From positions 372,001 through 436,000 of the forward strand of contig BLAL01000244.1 in NCBI GenBank assembly GCA_015698045.1: a stretch of 64,000 nucleotides of DNA, written 5' to 3'. The stretch is from Rhizophagus clarus (taxonomy: Eukaryota; Glomeromycota; Glomeromycetes; Glomerales; Glomeraceae). A program made the translations under genes and the position numbers. Each line of letters begins with the position of its first letter. Position 1 is the stretch's first letter. Shown here piece by piece: positions 12,829-23,813 of this stretch. Under the pieces are notes generated by a model. That model was not told the DNA's origin. It made no database searches and worked only from the letters and a program-made list of their open reading frames with translations.

Positions 12829-13055
12829 CAGTGTGGTGCATAAATTGCGATACTACAATTTCAAGAGAAATGTTTCCAAAGTTGACACTAGCGAGATTCT
12901 ATAATAGACGAATATATTATGGATATCTTGAGTGTGATGATTTTGAGCCGAGAAATGTTAATAAACGAGAGTATATGGAAGATTTAAGGCAAAATCTGGA
13001 TAAGAGAAGTCAATGTAACAGGAAGCATACTAAATTATTCACAATTAATGCCTAG
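12829..13055 (+). pseudogene. Kinase N-terminal fragment with internal deletions
   Basis: The open frame reads WCINCDTTISREMF (kinase ribbon WCKTCDIAxxxENF), then YLECDDFEPRNVNKRE (YLEWIDFxQFDLVKNINK), then MEDLRQNLDKRSQCNR (MEGPRWNLDExxxxWNR). The order matches the kinase at 17.2 kb with segments missing between the blocks. It starts with GTG and ends at 13055 before any lysine or glycine-loop motif. It is therefore a truncated remnant despite being open. Confidence 0.5.
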
Positions 13056-13638
13056 ATATAAACATCACATTCTCTTTAAATCAGTTATTTTGGTTGTATA
13101 ATTTTGTTACACCGTTAAAATCTTTTCCAAATTTTTACACAAATTCACACAATTTTTAGATAGTTTCTTCGTATTATAATATTTTTTTTCGTTTGCATTG
13201 CTTATTAATCTTTAATCGATTTCAATATGTAATTAAGCTTATTATTTTTATAATAAACCTTGTTATCTAACTTACAAAATTGGCTTATAATAGTATGAGA
13301 TTTCAATTATTGGTCTTATTCGTACGAACACTCATGCCCATAAATAAACTGATGCCAACTGCGAGATTTCATATCGGTTGTAATCAGCATTGGTATAAAG
13401 ATGCACCACATCATAAGAAATTGATATTAAGTATTTGACCGGCTTATTGTTTGCTCATTAGAAGCTATCTCTACAAATATCCTGCAATCGAATTTATCAT
13501 GTGTGCCAAAATAATTACGTACTGATCAAGAATCGATATTACAGTTATAAGGTCTTTAAAATATTTTACTTCAATCTTTTGACTACGTGGCATTTCAGGA
13601 TTAGAAAATTATCAAATTATTAATAAAAAAAAAATAAA
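13056..13638. other. Intergenic, nothing supported
   Basis: A/T-rich spacer between a kinase fragment and the TA-flanked element. No coding or RNA signal is seen. Confidence 0.4.
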
Positions 13639-13640
13639 TA

Positions 13641-14242
13641 TGGTGCGCGCAATCTAAAGCCATCACACCTTTATTTTGCGGCCAAATTTTAATAAAATCA
13701 CGTGAAAAAATTTTATTGGTCAATACTTTATATCATGTGATTGCGAATTTAATAGACCAATAGTTTTTAGGCATATAAAGCTGCAGTGCCTGTTAAACTT
13801 TTTCTATACGTCCATAAACCTCCAAGAACGATGAGAATATATATCATCTAATTTGTTCTAAATGAACAGAATTTAATGTTTCTGGAACAGTTCTTTCTAA
13901 TGGCTTAAATGAATAATCACAATTATTACAGGTATATCGTTTAGCGGCACCCCAAAACGTATCGATAAAATTGAGTTCATAATGGAACTTCGGATAAAAT
14001 ATCACCTTATGACTCCAGCCAAATTTTGCTAAATTATTATTAAACTTAGTAAAGTTACTGAAATTTAAACTTATATAGCTCATGCTACAGTAATCCAATT
14101 TGAAAAATCTCTCTGTTATATGAAAGAGCATTGTTCAAACTATAATTTTACAGAAAAAATTATAAATATATATTAATTACTTTTTTTTCTATCCATTTGA
14201 AGTCACATAATAAAAAGTGGTGGCTTTAGACTGCGTGCACCA
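13641..14242. mobile_element. Mariner/IS630-like DNA element with 26-bp inverted repeats and TA target duplication
   Basis: The left terminus 13641..13666 begins TGGTGCGCGCAATCTAAAGC. The right terminus 14217..14242, read on the minus strand, begins TGGTGCACGCAGTCTAAAGC. They match at 23 of 26 positions. TA flanks both ends (13639-13640 and 14243-14244), as expected for Tc1/mariner-type insertion. The 602-bp element carries a truncated transposase on the minus strand and is non-autonomous. Both outer flanks also contain AAATTATTAATAAAAAAA in the same orientation, which may be chance in A/T-rich DNA. Confidence 0.8.
13844..14131 (-). pseudogene. DDE transposase, C-terminal fragment
   Basis: A 95-codon frame lies inside the inverted-repeat element. 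Its second half reads FYPKFHYELNFIDTFWGAAK followed by RYTCNNCDYSFKPLERTVPE. This fits the end of a Tc1/mariner-like DDE endonuclease, where ELN(F/Y)IE.FWG carries the third catalytic acid; here that residue is Asp (FIDTFWG). The N-terminal DNA-binding part and the first two catalytic aspartates are absent, so it is not functional on its own. The first 40 residues look like unrelated read-through. Confidence 0.65.
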
Positions 14243-14509
14243 TAGTTTAAAAAATTATTAATAAAAAAATTGATAGTGTATGAGGCAAAATCATAATACA
14301 AATAATACTACTAATATTGTACTGTATTATAATTTCAAAAAATGTGTTTTTTTTTTAAAAAATTAGAATTAAAAAAAACATAATAAATAATTTATTATTA
14401 ACCCCGGTTTTTAGTTGTAAAATAAAACAAATATATACTATACTGAAATTTAGAATATAATAGTACTATATAGTCTCGAAAAAGAAAAAAATACACGGTA
14501 TAATGACCA

Positions 14510-15229
14510 CGCGGGGATCCGTCCGAAATCCCGAAACTCGAAATCCGACAGTACAGTACATTATCCCGACAAAGTCTAAATCCTGAAACCTCATAACCCA
14601 GAAATTTTATAATACTGATAAACAAAAATCCCGACATTTCACAATACCGTAATACAAAATCCGAATTTTATAATAATTTCATAATCCCGAATTTTATAGT
14701 TTATCAAAAAAAAAAATTGTTTACGCGTACAATAATTTTGTATTTTCGAATTTTATCAAAAATATGTTAACATTTTTTATTCAAGAATTTTTTAATAAAT
14801 AATTAATTAACGAAAATTTTATTAAAGTTTTAGTTATAAAAGGGTGAAAGACAATTTTCTTTATTAATAAATAATAAAATATGATCACATTTACTGTATA
14901 GACCTTAGAACAATATCTTAATGCTTCCTAAATTTGAAAGTAACAGTGATAATGGTGATTTCATTTAAAAATAATTTCATATTTTTTACATCAATATTTC
15001 AAAATTTTTATTGTGAGTGCATCGCTTATTAATGATTCAATCAAAATCATCATGAACAATATTTATGACAATTTTTCTTTATAAAATAAAATAATTAACG
15101 AACGAATATTATGATTTTGTTATGGTTACTTTTTATTTTAACTAGTAAAATTTTGGTATCAATAAATTTCTGGATTTTGAAATTTTGGGATTTAGAGTTT
15201 CTGGATTTCGTACGAAACCCAACTACGCG
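14510..15229. repeat. Foldback-type element with degenerate inverted ends
   Basis: The left end reads CGCGGGGATCCGTCCGAAAT, continuing CCCGAAACTCGAAATCC. The right end on the minus strand reads CGCGTAGTTGGGTTTCGTAC, continuing GAAATCCAGAAACTCTAAATCC. Further CCCGA/CCGAAT words run to about 14690 on the left and to about 15160 on the right. The interior has no coding signal. I found no clear target-site duplication. The minus-strand frame at 14398-14637 overlaps the left end and is not a gene. Confidence 0.55.
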
Positions 15230-15235
15230 ATACAA

Positions 15236-15862
15236 AGAATTTCGCGATAAAGCGATTTTACAATCTCTCTATATATGATGGTCCTATAGGATGATCGATA
15301 TTTTTGATCATCGTACAGGGGACAATATTGATTTTGGACTATAACTATTTGTAACCATGATCTACGATATATATTGGTTAACGTCACGAATAAGATATAA
15401 AAATCGTTATATCAAACTCAAATTTCGATATAATAATTTTTTTCAGTGAACTAGAGGGTTCATCATATCGAGTTCATCTAAATTAAATATACAATCGGCC
15501 CTCAACATAACGAAGTAGGCGTCCGGGCAGTTCAGACCTTCGTTATAAGAAAATTCGTTAATGCTGTAAAGATTTGGTATAATGCGGTAAAATATGGGAA
15601 AAATCAATATATTTGTGAATGAAATGAATATAAGAGCGGTATAACACAAAATTAGTATAAAGAGAATATTCTCATGTTAAAATCGGTGCCACGCTGAAGA
15701 TCGATGTATTGTTTCGTTATATTTAAAATTTTGTATTTGGTTTTTAAATTAACGGTTAAGACCATCATGATGAATCATGATTATTTTATTTTTTATAGCT
15801 TAAATTTTGATAGCTTTTTTTTTTTTTTCAAATCAAAGAACGATTGAGAGGCAAATAAGTAC
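15236..15862. other. Spacer with possible pogo-like end sequence
   Basis: At 15536 the plus strand reads CAGTTCAGACCTTCGTTATA and continues AGAAAATTCGTTA, resembling pogo/Tigger termini. No partner terminus was found. The minus-strand frame at 15443-15649 covers this and is not convincing as a gene. Confidence 0.3.
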
Positions 15863-16859
15863 GGGTTTAGCTCATTGACAATGACAATCATTTCGCTGAC
15901 AAACGTTTCACCGATAGGATCATTTCACTAACAGGTCGCTTCACCGACATTTAAATAATTTTAAAACATCACAATAAATTAAATGCAATTTTTTTTTTTT
16001 CTTATACGACTATTGTTGAATATCATCAGGAAGTTTTTAGGTAGATCGGCCCATGTAATAGGAAAAAATTCCTGATGATATATATACTGTATATATATAC
16101 GAGATAGTATATACATTGTTACTCTGGTCAGTTCGTCGATCAGGTAACTATGACTTGGAGACAGGGATGCAGTAGATATGTCTCAAGTCCAATCAACAAG
16201 ACACACTATTCACAAAGGGACAGTTCGTTTATAGGGTAAAAGAGTTTATTTATTAATTATATGAACTTGTTATTACAATTTCGTTAATACTCTATATTTT
16301 TCAACTAAAGAGAAAATTCAGGATATTTATACAAAATAAAATATATTTAAAAATATAATAAATAAATCTAATATATCAAATAAAACTAATAAACCAAATA
16401 AATAAAATAAATCAATTAAATCAATTAAATCAAATAAATCAAATAAAACTGATATATCAAATATATCGGAAATATCAAAAATAACAGGCTATGATGGTTT
16501 GGCTTAGGCGGCTCTATATAATTTGCACAATGTCACGTGATTACTACGTTAACAATATAAAAGAATATATTTAATATGAAATATCAATCTTATATTTTCA
16601 GATTAAATTAGTAGTAAATATAATAATCTAAGATTTTTTTTTCTATCTACTTATATTTAATATTTTATTATAAAAAATTATTATATTTAGCTGTAATGAG
16701 CGAAAAAAAGATTTTATAAAAAGATTTAATTTGCATTGGCGGCGGGAAAATGACTGTCGACGAAACGACTGTCGGTGAAACGATTGTCAGTGAAATAACC
16801 CTGTCGGTGAAACTAAATGATTGTCAGTGAAGTAATTGTAGGTGAAATGAACCAGACCC
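15863..16859. repeat. Foldback element with ends made of repeated (A/T)TTCACCGACAATCG-like units
   Basis: The left end (15863 to about 15955) starts GGGTTTAGCTCATTGACAAT and repeats a unit of roughly 15-20 bp based on TTTC(A/G)C(C/T)GACA. The right end (about 16740-16859), read on the minus strand, starts GGGTCTGGTTCATTTCACC and repeats the same unit. The interior includes a low-complexity AAATCAAATAAATC patch at about 16330-16450. A second copy in the same orientation starts at 22402. No transposase is visible. Confidence 0.6.
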
Positions 16860-16865
16860 CTCGCC

Positions 16866-16953
16866 TGTCTACAGTATTCTAGATTAATGTTACAATTTTT
16901 AGATGGTAATCCATCGAATAGACCATCAGCTTGGAAATTGGATCTTAGAAATT
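16866..16953 (+). pseudogene. Kinase C-terminal fragment
   Basis: The frame reads LMLQFLDGNPSNRPSAWKLD and then a stop. This is a close match to the kinase subdomain XI end (LMLQCLDxNPSNRPTA). It sits directly beside the right end of the foldback element and has no kinase core. Confidence 0.55.
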
Positions 16954-17217
16954 TTTAAAGATTATACGATTTTCACTGATTAGTGTTACGTAAACTATAC
17001 CGAAGAAAAAACTTAAAATTAAGAATTTTCACTACATTATCAGTTTTTTCTTGATTATTTGTTGATTTTACATATGAACAAAAACAATGAGAAAAAACCT
17101 TAATTGTATTTAAAAAGCTCTTACATTTTTTTAGAAAAAAAGAAATGAAAACAAATTTATACGGATTTTGGGGATCAGTCACGGTCATTACATTCATCTT
17201 CCGATTGGGAGATCATT

Positions 17218-18365
17218 TTGAACATAAAATCTCGATTATATGGCAACTGTTCAGATTGCAAGCAACAAAGAACTGCAGCAGCATGGTGTAAAACTTGTGA
17301 TATTGCAATCTTGAAAGAAAATTTCTGTAATTGGACTAGTGGAAATCGAGGTATAGATGAATTTATTAGATATACTCAATTAAATGCCAATGAGAATATG
17401 GACTATCTCGAATGGATTGATTTTAGTCAATTTGACTTAGTAAAAAATATTAATAAACGAGGCGCTTTCAGTTCAGTATATTCTGTCATATGGATGGAAG
17501 GTCCAAGATGGAATCTGGATGAAAAGCTGAAGTATGGAATCGTAATGGCCCAATTAATGTTATATTGAAACGTTTAGATAATTCTCATGTTATAGTAGTC
17601 AAGAATTTATAAATCATTCTTGTTTTGGTTAATAATTCTATATCAATTCTGTTTGATATAATAAATTTTCGAATATAAGTGTTATGTCAAATGTCCTTAT
17701 TTTTATCTGACGAATTTTCTTTTTCTTAAGTTACGAAAATATCATAAATGTATATAAAGTGGAACACTAGCAGATTGTTTTGGTATAACCAAAGATCCAA
17801 CGTCATGCTATATATTCGTACTAAGATATTACAAAAATGGAAATTTGTACTCTTCTCTCTAGGAATTCTTTGCTGGAGAGCCAATATCTGTGGGACTTAA
17901 TGTCAAACGTGAACTAAGTCTTGTACACGGTCATTTGCATGGAGGTAATATATTAGTTGAAAACTGAAGTGGATCCAATCGATGCTAAAATCTCAGATAC
18001 TGGATTGCATGGGCCTGTTAACAAACCAGCATAGCCTCAACAAATTTTATATGGGTAATACCTTCGGTTGCTCAAGAAATTCTTAATGAAAATTTGAGTC
18101 TGATTTCTATAACTTGGTATGATCATCAGCCGTTGCCCATGATCCTAAACCTAAATGTAAACAACTTATTTAAGAAATCTACCCGAGACTAAGACCGAGT
18201 GCTGTCAGTGGAACTCCAACTACTTATTTTAAATTAATATTACTATGTTAAGATACCAATCCATCAAATAGTACAACAGCATCCGTTAATTATGATAATC
18301 CGTCTGATTTCAATTTGATGCTGTTGAAGAAATTAATTTTCTAATTTGGAAAGATTTAAATTTTA
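17218..18365 (+). pseudogene. Kinase-like pseudogene, paralogue of the gene at 1-1488
   Basis: The first 116 codons are open (CSDCKQQRTAAAWCKTCDIA, NWTSG, YLEWIDFSQFDLVKNINK) but begin with TTG, not ATG. A +1 shift at about 17523 leads to INVILKRLDNSH. A further shift gives SSQEFINH. Downstream come CFGITKDPTSCYIFV (from about 17785), a stop, LVHGHLHGGNILVEN at about 17930, then AKISDTGLHGPVNKP (activation loop, DTG for DFG). Fragments of RPSAVSGTPTTYFKLILLC and DTNPSNS reach 18265, and a tail PSDF....EEIN ends near 18350. Stops and shifts make it clearly dead. It shares the HGH catalytic-loop change with the left-edge gene. Confidence 0.8.
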
Positions 18366-18639
18366 ACATTTTATAACGTCATAAAAAGAACATTATTTCA
18401 GTAATCCGTTATAATTATATAAATTTAGAGCGTTTCACATTAAATGTTAAAAAACGTTAGTGGCAAGAAAAAAAATTAGTCTTTCGTTAATGTATAATTT
18501 TTTTAATTTCATTTTTAAAATAGTGATTTTATTTCGTCAGAAATTTATTTTTTTTCGTTAATAACATTGGTTCCGTATAATGTTTCCCGTTATTATTTTT
18601 TTTTCTTTTACACTTGAATTGTTGGGATGTTATTGATCT

Positions 18640-18735
18640 ATTTGATGGATTAGCATCTAAACATTGTAACGTTACTTCTAAGAAATCACTCGGCCTTAAC
18701 CCTGAATAAATTTCTTAAATATCTCCTACTAAATT
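18640..18735 (-). pseudogene. Kinase C-terminal fragment
   Basis: The minus strand reads VTLQCLDANPSNRSITSQ, the kinase subdomain XI end. It lies opposite in strand to the pseudogene that ends 275 bp away. It is a short isolated piece. Confidence 0.5.
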
Positions 18736-19344
18736 TACTCAGCAAACACTACATATATTTTGTTACACGATCTTTTAAAAAAAAAAAATTAGGCATTTCA
18801 ATAGTCTCATGCAGTTTTATTTGTTTCATATTTTGGAGATTCATATGTTGGTGATAAAATTAGCTTTTAATTATTTCAATTATAAACAGGGATCTCTTTT
18901 TGTCTTTATCGTTACTTTTCATAGTAGTGATAGTACGAACATCATATAAACAAAAAGTTGCTGCTAAAGAATTTTAGGCTAATTAATGCTATTAAAAGAA
19001 AACAAATCTTTCTTTGGCGTCAATAAAACTTGTTACTGAGATCGCAAAATCATTTTTATTTACAATTACAAAATAAAATATTTTATTTTTAACGGCGGCG
19101 ACAATACAAAATAATATATTATTCTTTTCGTCAGGAGAGATATCACGTGTTTATACATATGCGTTATAGCGAATAATAATGATTCGTGAACAGAAAGAAA
19201 TATCGTGGAGTTGGAATGGTGCCAGTCAGGGGCTAAAGCCTCCTAATTAACTTAATCTCATTCGGAAATGGATTCTGGATTATGCACCTGTTGATAATCA
19301 AGTATCAGTACTAGTAGAATACCAACAAAAATGCATGATATTTA
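18736..19344. other. Intergenic, nothing supported
   Basis: A/T-rich sequence with poly-A at about 18777-18788. No coding or RNA signal is seen. Confidence 0.4.
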
Positions 19345-19440
19345 ATTATGATATGATTTAGATGCCCTGATCCATCAATTAGCCCACGAGCATGGTAAAT
19401 TATCGTGATTGGTTATTTCCAGTCACAAAATTTCATCGAC
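19345..19440 (+). pseudogene. Possible kinase C-terminal fragment
   Basis: The sequence reads CPDPSISPRAWKII, reminiscent of LDxNPSNRPTAWxI. It is degenerate and short. The call depends on the other fragments nearby. The 19531-19800 frame that follows starts with TTG and is not supported as a gene. Confidence 0.3.
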
Positions 19441-20300
19441 ATTTATCTGGCGTAACCGCGTAACCCAATTTCAATGAACGTTCTTTCATTCTTATCGAAC
19501 GATCCGTGAAAATTTTAGTATATAAAATCTTTGCAATATCCTATATTTGAATACTTTATTGATAAGATTCAAGAAAAGAGCTATGTAAAAGTCTTAACAA
19601 ATACGGTAATGCAATTAATAGTATATAAGAGCATACTACAACACTTTATTGATTTTCTCTTCTTCCTTCCCTCGGATTATACTAACGAATCTTGCACGTC
19701 TCTTTTTGAAAAGCTTCAACATTACCATAATACTATCAAATACCTTCTTCTCATTGCGGGGTACATTGGTCAGCTGACTCAAATTTGGAAGAAGTTTTAA
19801 ATATATTAAACGTTTTTTTCTCGATTATCATAAACAATGATCTATTTTTCATCTTTTATTATTACAATTTTATTGTAATTAAACAAATAGGAGCGTGAGA
19901 TAAAATTAAATGCATTTTTAAGGATGTCACTGCTGCGCCGATTTCGTCGGTCACTACCGGGAAACAATCGGCACATACCGGTTCTCACATGTATATAATT
20001 AAACATAAGATCTTTATCTTCTATTTTAATTTTAAGCTTATTGACTAATGATTATGCTGATAAATTTTTAATTAGAGTAGATCAGATGTTTGCAGTGATT
20101 AAACTTTTCATAAAATATTATATGATCGCCACCACTCTATCATGACTCGTGACTCGTGTGAATATTGTGTACAAAAAAAATTTCTCATAAATACGTCCAT
20201 TGAACCTAATTAACCGCTAAACAAAAAAAAAAAAAAAAAAAAAAATCCAACATACTCTTTATTACGTGATTGTTTTAAATTACAATAATTATTATCCAAT

Positions 20301-20894
20301 ATGTTCAATATATTCGAAAGAAAAATTATTGCTGAACAAACGGGAAATACCTTTGATAAAAATGCTATAGGAGAAATAGAAACTGTTTTAAACCATGTAA
20401 ATTTATATAATAAAGTTCATGAAATTTTAGGAGATAACTGGAAGCAAGAATTTGAGGATAAATTCAAGAATAACCCATATTTTAGTTATCATTTTCCGAA
20501 TGATGATATTATTAAGAAGAAATCGTTAATCAAATTAATTGCAGATTATAGAAAACATCACGGAATGATAACGCTCCAAGAGGCAAGAAACATCGCCATT
20601 AAAGAAATTAATGATTGTTTAAATGATCAAGATTCGACAGAATTAGATTATCTTAGCCCAATAGTGGAAATTACAAATAACGAGTTAGAAAAAAGTAATC
20701 AAACTTGGGAGAAACAAATTGAACAAGCTACCAGCATAAATGAAATTGACCAAATTAAAGATCGAGTAATAGCCAATATTAATAAACTGGGTTTCAGTAA
20801 AAGAAAATTGCTTCAAATAATGGATTATTCTTACGGGGATTTAATAAAACGAAGGCAATGCTTTATATATGATGATATTTATTACGTATGTTAA
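20301..20894 (+). CDS. Hypothetical protein, possibly the N-terminal exon of a truncated kinase
   Basis: 197 codons from a proper ATG. The composition is soluble, charged and mostly helical, with no signal peptide or membrane segment. I do not recognise a domain. Visible blocks are GEIETVLNHVNLYNKVHEIL, NPYFSYHFPND and INKLGFSKRKLLQIMDYSYG. The last codons before the stop read TAC then GTATGT, a strong splice donor, so the stop at 20892-20894 may be intronic. An acceptor at about 20987 (TTTAG) would lead into DCKR and then CDIAILK/NWTNENF, a decayed kinase ribbon. This suggests the frame was once the first exon of a ribbon-kinase gene whose kinase part is lost. Long poly-A (20224-20245) precedes it. 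Confidence 0.5.
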   Translation: MFNIFERKIIAEQTGNTFDKNAIGEIETVLNHVNLYNKVHEILGDNWKQEFEDKFKNNPYFSYHFPNDDIIKKKSLIKLIADYRKHHGMITLQEARNIAIKEINDCLNDQDSTELDYLSPIVEITNNELEKSNQTWEKQIEQATSINEIDQIKDRVIANINKLGFSKRKLLQIMDYSYGDLIKRRQCFIYDDIYYVC

Positions 20895-20984
20895 CATTAT
20901 TTTTTTCGATTATATGTGTTAAAAATTTTACTAATTAATTATATGATATTAATATTAAAATGTATCTCAATTAATTATACGTTT

Positions 20985-21100
20985 AGATTGCAAGCGATAG
21001 CAAATTGATGCAAAAAATGCGACATTGCAATTTTAAAAAGAAATTGGACTAACGAAAATTTTAAAGATGATTTCAATTTAACTCGATTTTAATTGAATTT
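20985..21100 (+). pseudogene. Kinase N-terminal ribbon fragment
   Basis: After TTTAG at 20987 the frames read DCKR, then KKCDIAILK, then NWTNENFKDDFN, matching the CxxC/CDIAILKENF/NWTSG order with stops and shifts between the parts. It lies 90 bp after the 197-codon ORF and may have been its second exon. Confidence 0.45.
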
Positions 21101-22401
21101 TGAGGATTTAATGTTACCGATTTTTTGATTTTTTTTCCATAAAAGAACATTTTTTATCTTATTTAATTATCAAATTTTTCCACAATTAGTCACGATTTTT
21201 CTTATGTAAATATCAACTATATAAATACAATATATGTTGTATTATTTGTATTATACGTTATACTATTATATTATTAGTCATTAATCGTCGAATAAATAGG
21301 TTAAATTTAACTGGCGAATCAAATAGGTAAAATGAGGTTTAATGGTATTTTAATATTCTTGAGAATTATTTTGCCGAACTTTAATTCTGAGGCAAGTGAA
21401 TTTGAAAAATAATTTTATGAATAAATTTATTATATTGCTTTATTTTAATTTAGATTCGCAACAAAAATTTAAAAGCACTTAAAATTCCAACAATGGACTT
21501 AAATATTTTCACTTTGCTCTCTTTATTGTTCAATATTTTACCGAAAAGGGTCAAATTTTTAAAATATACGTTCACTTTCGCTTTTTTCATTTATCTCTAG
21601 GGAGTTCTTTTGGGTTATCTCTTTTATTTATCTCAATTCCCTTAATAACCATCATGAAAAGTTTTTAATTATATACCGTAAAAATTTCGGTTGTCCATGT
21701 TTTATAAAATGACGTACGATGATGGACAGTTTTGGATGGACCGTATCTATCTGCTGGTATTCCACCGTTGGGAAATCTAGTGGCGATAGGATATAAACAA
21801 TTCTATAGGCTCTTATTTGAATTATCCTTATTTATTTTTATTTTTTATGGACGTACTTATTTAGTGTTAAAAAACGAATAAAATAAATAACAGAAAGTTG
21901 CACATTATTTGTCCTGTCTATACGTCATGTATAATGACATCATGAAAATCTATTTTGATTTCATCATAATTTAGAACAAAATTAGAGGTAAATGGTTTTG
22001 CCGAATCGTGTATGCAGAAAGTTGGGTTGGAGCGTCTTATTGGATAGTATGGCAAAACCTTTTGTGTTTCATTTCATATTGTTGTTTTCATTTAACTATT
22101 TCTGTTATCGTTACGTATTATTTTACAACATACAGCGTGTTTGTTAGTACGACTATAGTACGTAATTTTCAGCGAGAGATCAATTGAAAAAGCTCGTCTC
22201 ATGTTTAGTAAACAAAATAACGTTAAAAAAACATCATATTTAACTCATATAATTATTGATGTTTGACGATTCTTTTCTTAATTTGTAGGTGATATCTTAA
22301 AGTAGAATTTTGAAAGAAGCACTTAAGGTGATAACAACATTAATATTAATGAGATTAACAATATTATAAAATAGTCGGATCATAATGAAATTGAAAATTT
22401 T
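21101..22401. other. Intergenic, nothing supported
   Basis: 1.3 kb of A/T-rich sequence without recognisable coding, RNA or repeat structure. Confidence 0.4.
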
Positions 22402-23075
22402 GGGTTGCACCGACAATTACTTCATCGATAATTACTTCACTGACAACCATTTCGCCGACAATCATTTCGACGATAAACGTTTCGCCGATAGCGTTTTACC
22501 GATATTTACATAATTTTTAAATATCATAATAAAATTAAATATATTCTTTTTTTAAGGAGAAAAAGATTAATTCTCTTTTCCTCATAGAATGAAAAGAAAT
22601 TTCTTTTTTTTTTTTTATTGCCACATATCATAGCATATACAAGACATAATTATAGTTATAATACGATGAGATAGTATATGCACATATAATTTGTGCTAAG
22701 CGCCTAAATAAGAATATCATCACGAATATGAATTTGTTTACGTTGAAAATTTAGGATTATATGTTTACAAAGACGAAAAACAAGTTTACTTAGTCTTCCA
22801 AGATATATTGAGACTAAAAAATTTAATGTTTACTATATAACATATGAGATTATTTAAAGATATAATATAATTTATTATGGGTCGGATTCATGTAACTAAT
22901 GTAATTCATCATGACGTGTAAGTTCACTTATGATCTAGAGGCAACTTTGTTAGCATAAAAAAAAAAGTTTTCTTGTAGACATTTACATCTGACGCAAATA
23001 GACACCTGACGCACAACATATATAGTGTGAAATATCAATCTAGTATTTCAGATTAAATCCGGTGACCGACACTAC
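22402..23075. repeat. Second copy of the foldback element, right end decayed
   Basis: It starts GGGTTGCACCGACAATTACT and repeats the TTTC(A/G)CCGACAAT unit to about 22505. CGATATTTACATAATTTTTA follows, as in the copy at 15.9 kb. Interior words shared with that copy are GAGATAGTATAT(G/A)CA and GAAATATCAATCT.(G)TATTT.CAGATTAAAT near 23030. The right terminal repeats are reduced to GGTGACCGACAC at about 23063. Confidence 0.5.
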
Positions 23076-23813
23076 TATATATAATAAATCTTACAAAATC
23101 AATCAAAAAAAAATTATACAAGAAATGGTTGGATTGTCCTCACTGAAAACCGTGAATGGATGAAGGATCCGTTTGTACCTTTTTTCTTTGAAACATTAAA
23201 TATATTTTTATATTACGACTCGATGTACGGATATATTAATGATGATCGGTTATCATCGTTATCATCTAAAGTATAATTCTAAAATATATATCAAGTTTTA
23301 TAATGTTTTATTATCAACGGATGTTATAATCTTGGATATATCCTTATAATTCTTTCGCGCAGAATATTTTTTTTACACTTTTCTATGCGCTGCGCCATTA
23401 ACTGAATGTTAATACTTTTTTCGAAAGTTGTTTTCTACTGTTACAAAAAAAAAAAAAATTACTTGCTAATACGTTTTTTTGTATCACATGCATTGACCTT
23501 TTCCATTCAACACATTGACAGATCAATTTTCAACTTAATGAAAAAAAACTGGTTACTATAAAATTAGCTATTGCGTATTAACTTCGTTAAATTTATCAAG
23601 TAGGCTTATTTTTGTATTCGATTTTCACGTGATTTGATTAAATATGGAAACTATCAAAGTAAATCTTAATAAATAAGAAAAAAGTATAAATATAGTAATT
23701 CACGGAAGTATCTGGTTTTCTTCCGAATGTCACTTCTTTTTCCTTTTTCCTTCTTTTTTTTATAAATTTAATAAAATAATCTTTAATAAAAAATTTTTTC
23801 ACTAAATAATATA

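Noticed and set aside
15443-15649. Minus-strand 68-codon frame
   Set aside because: It overlaps a pogo-like end sequence and shows low-complexity hydrophobic composition.
19531-19800. 89-codon frame after the kinase fragments
   Set aside because: It starts with TTG, has no usable ATG context and no recognised domain.
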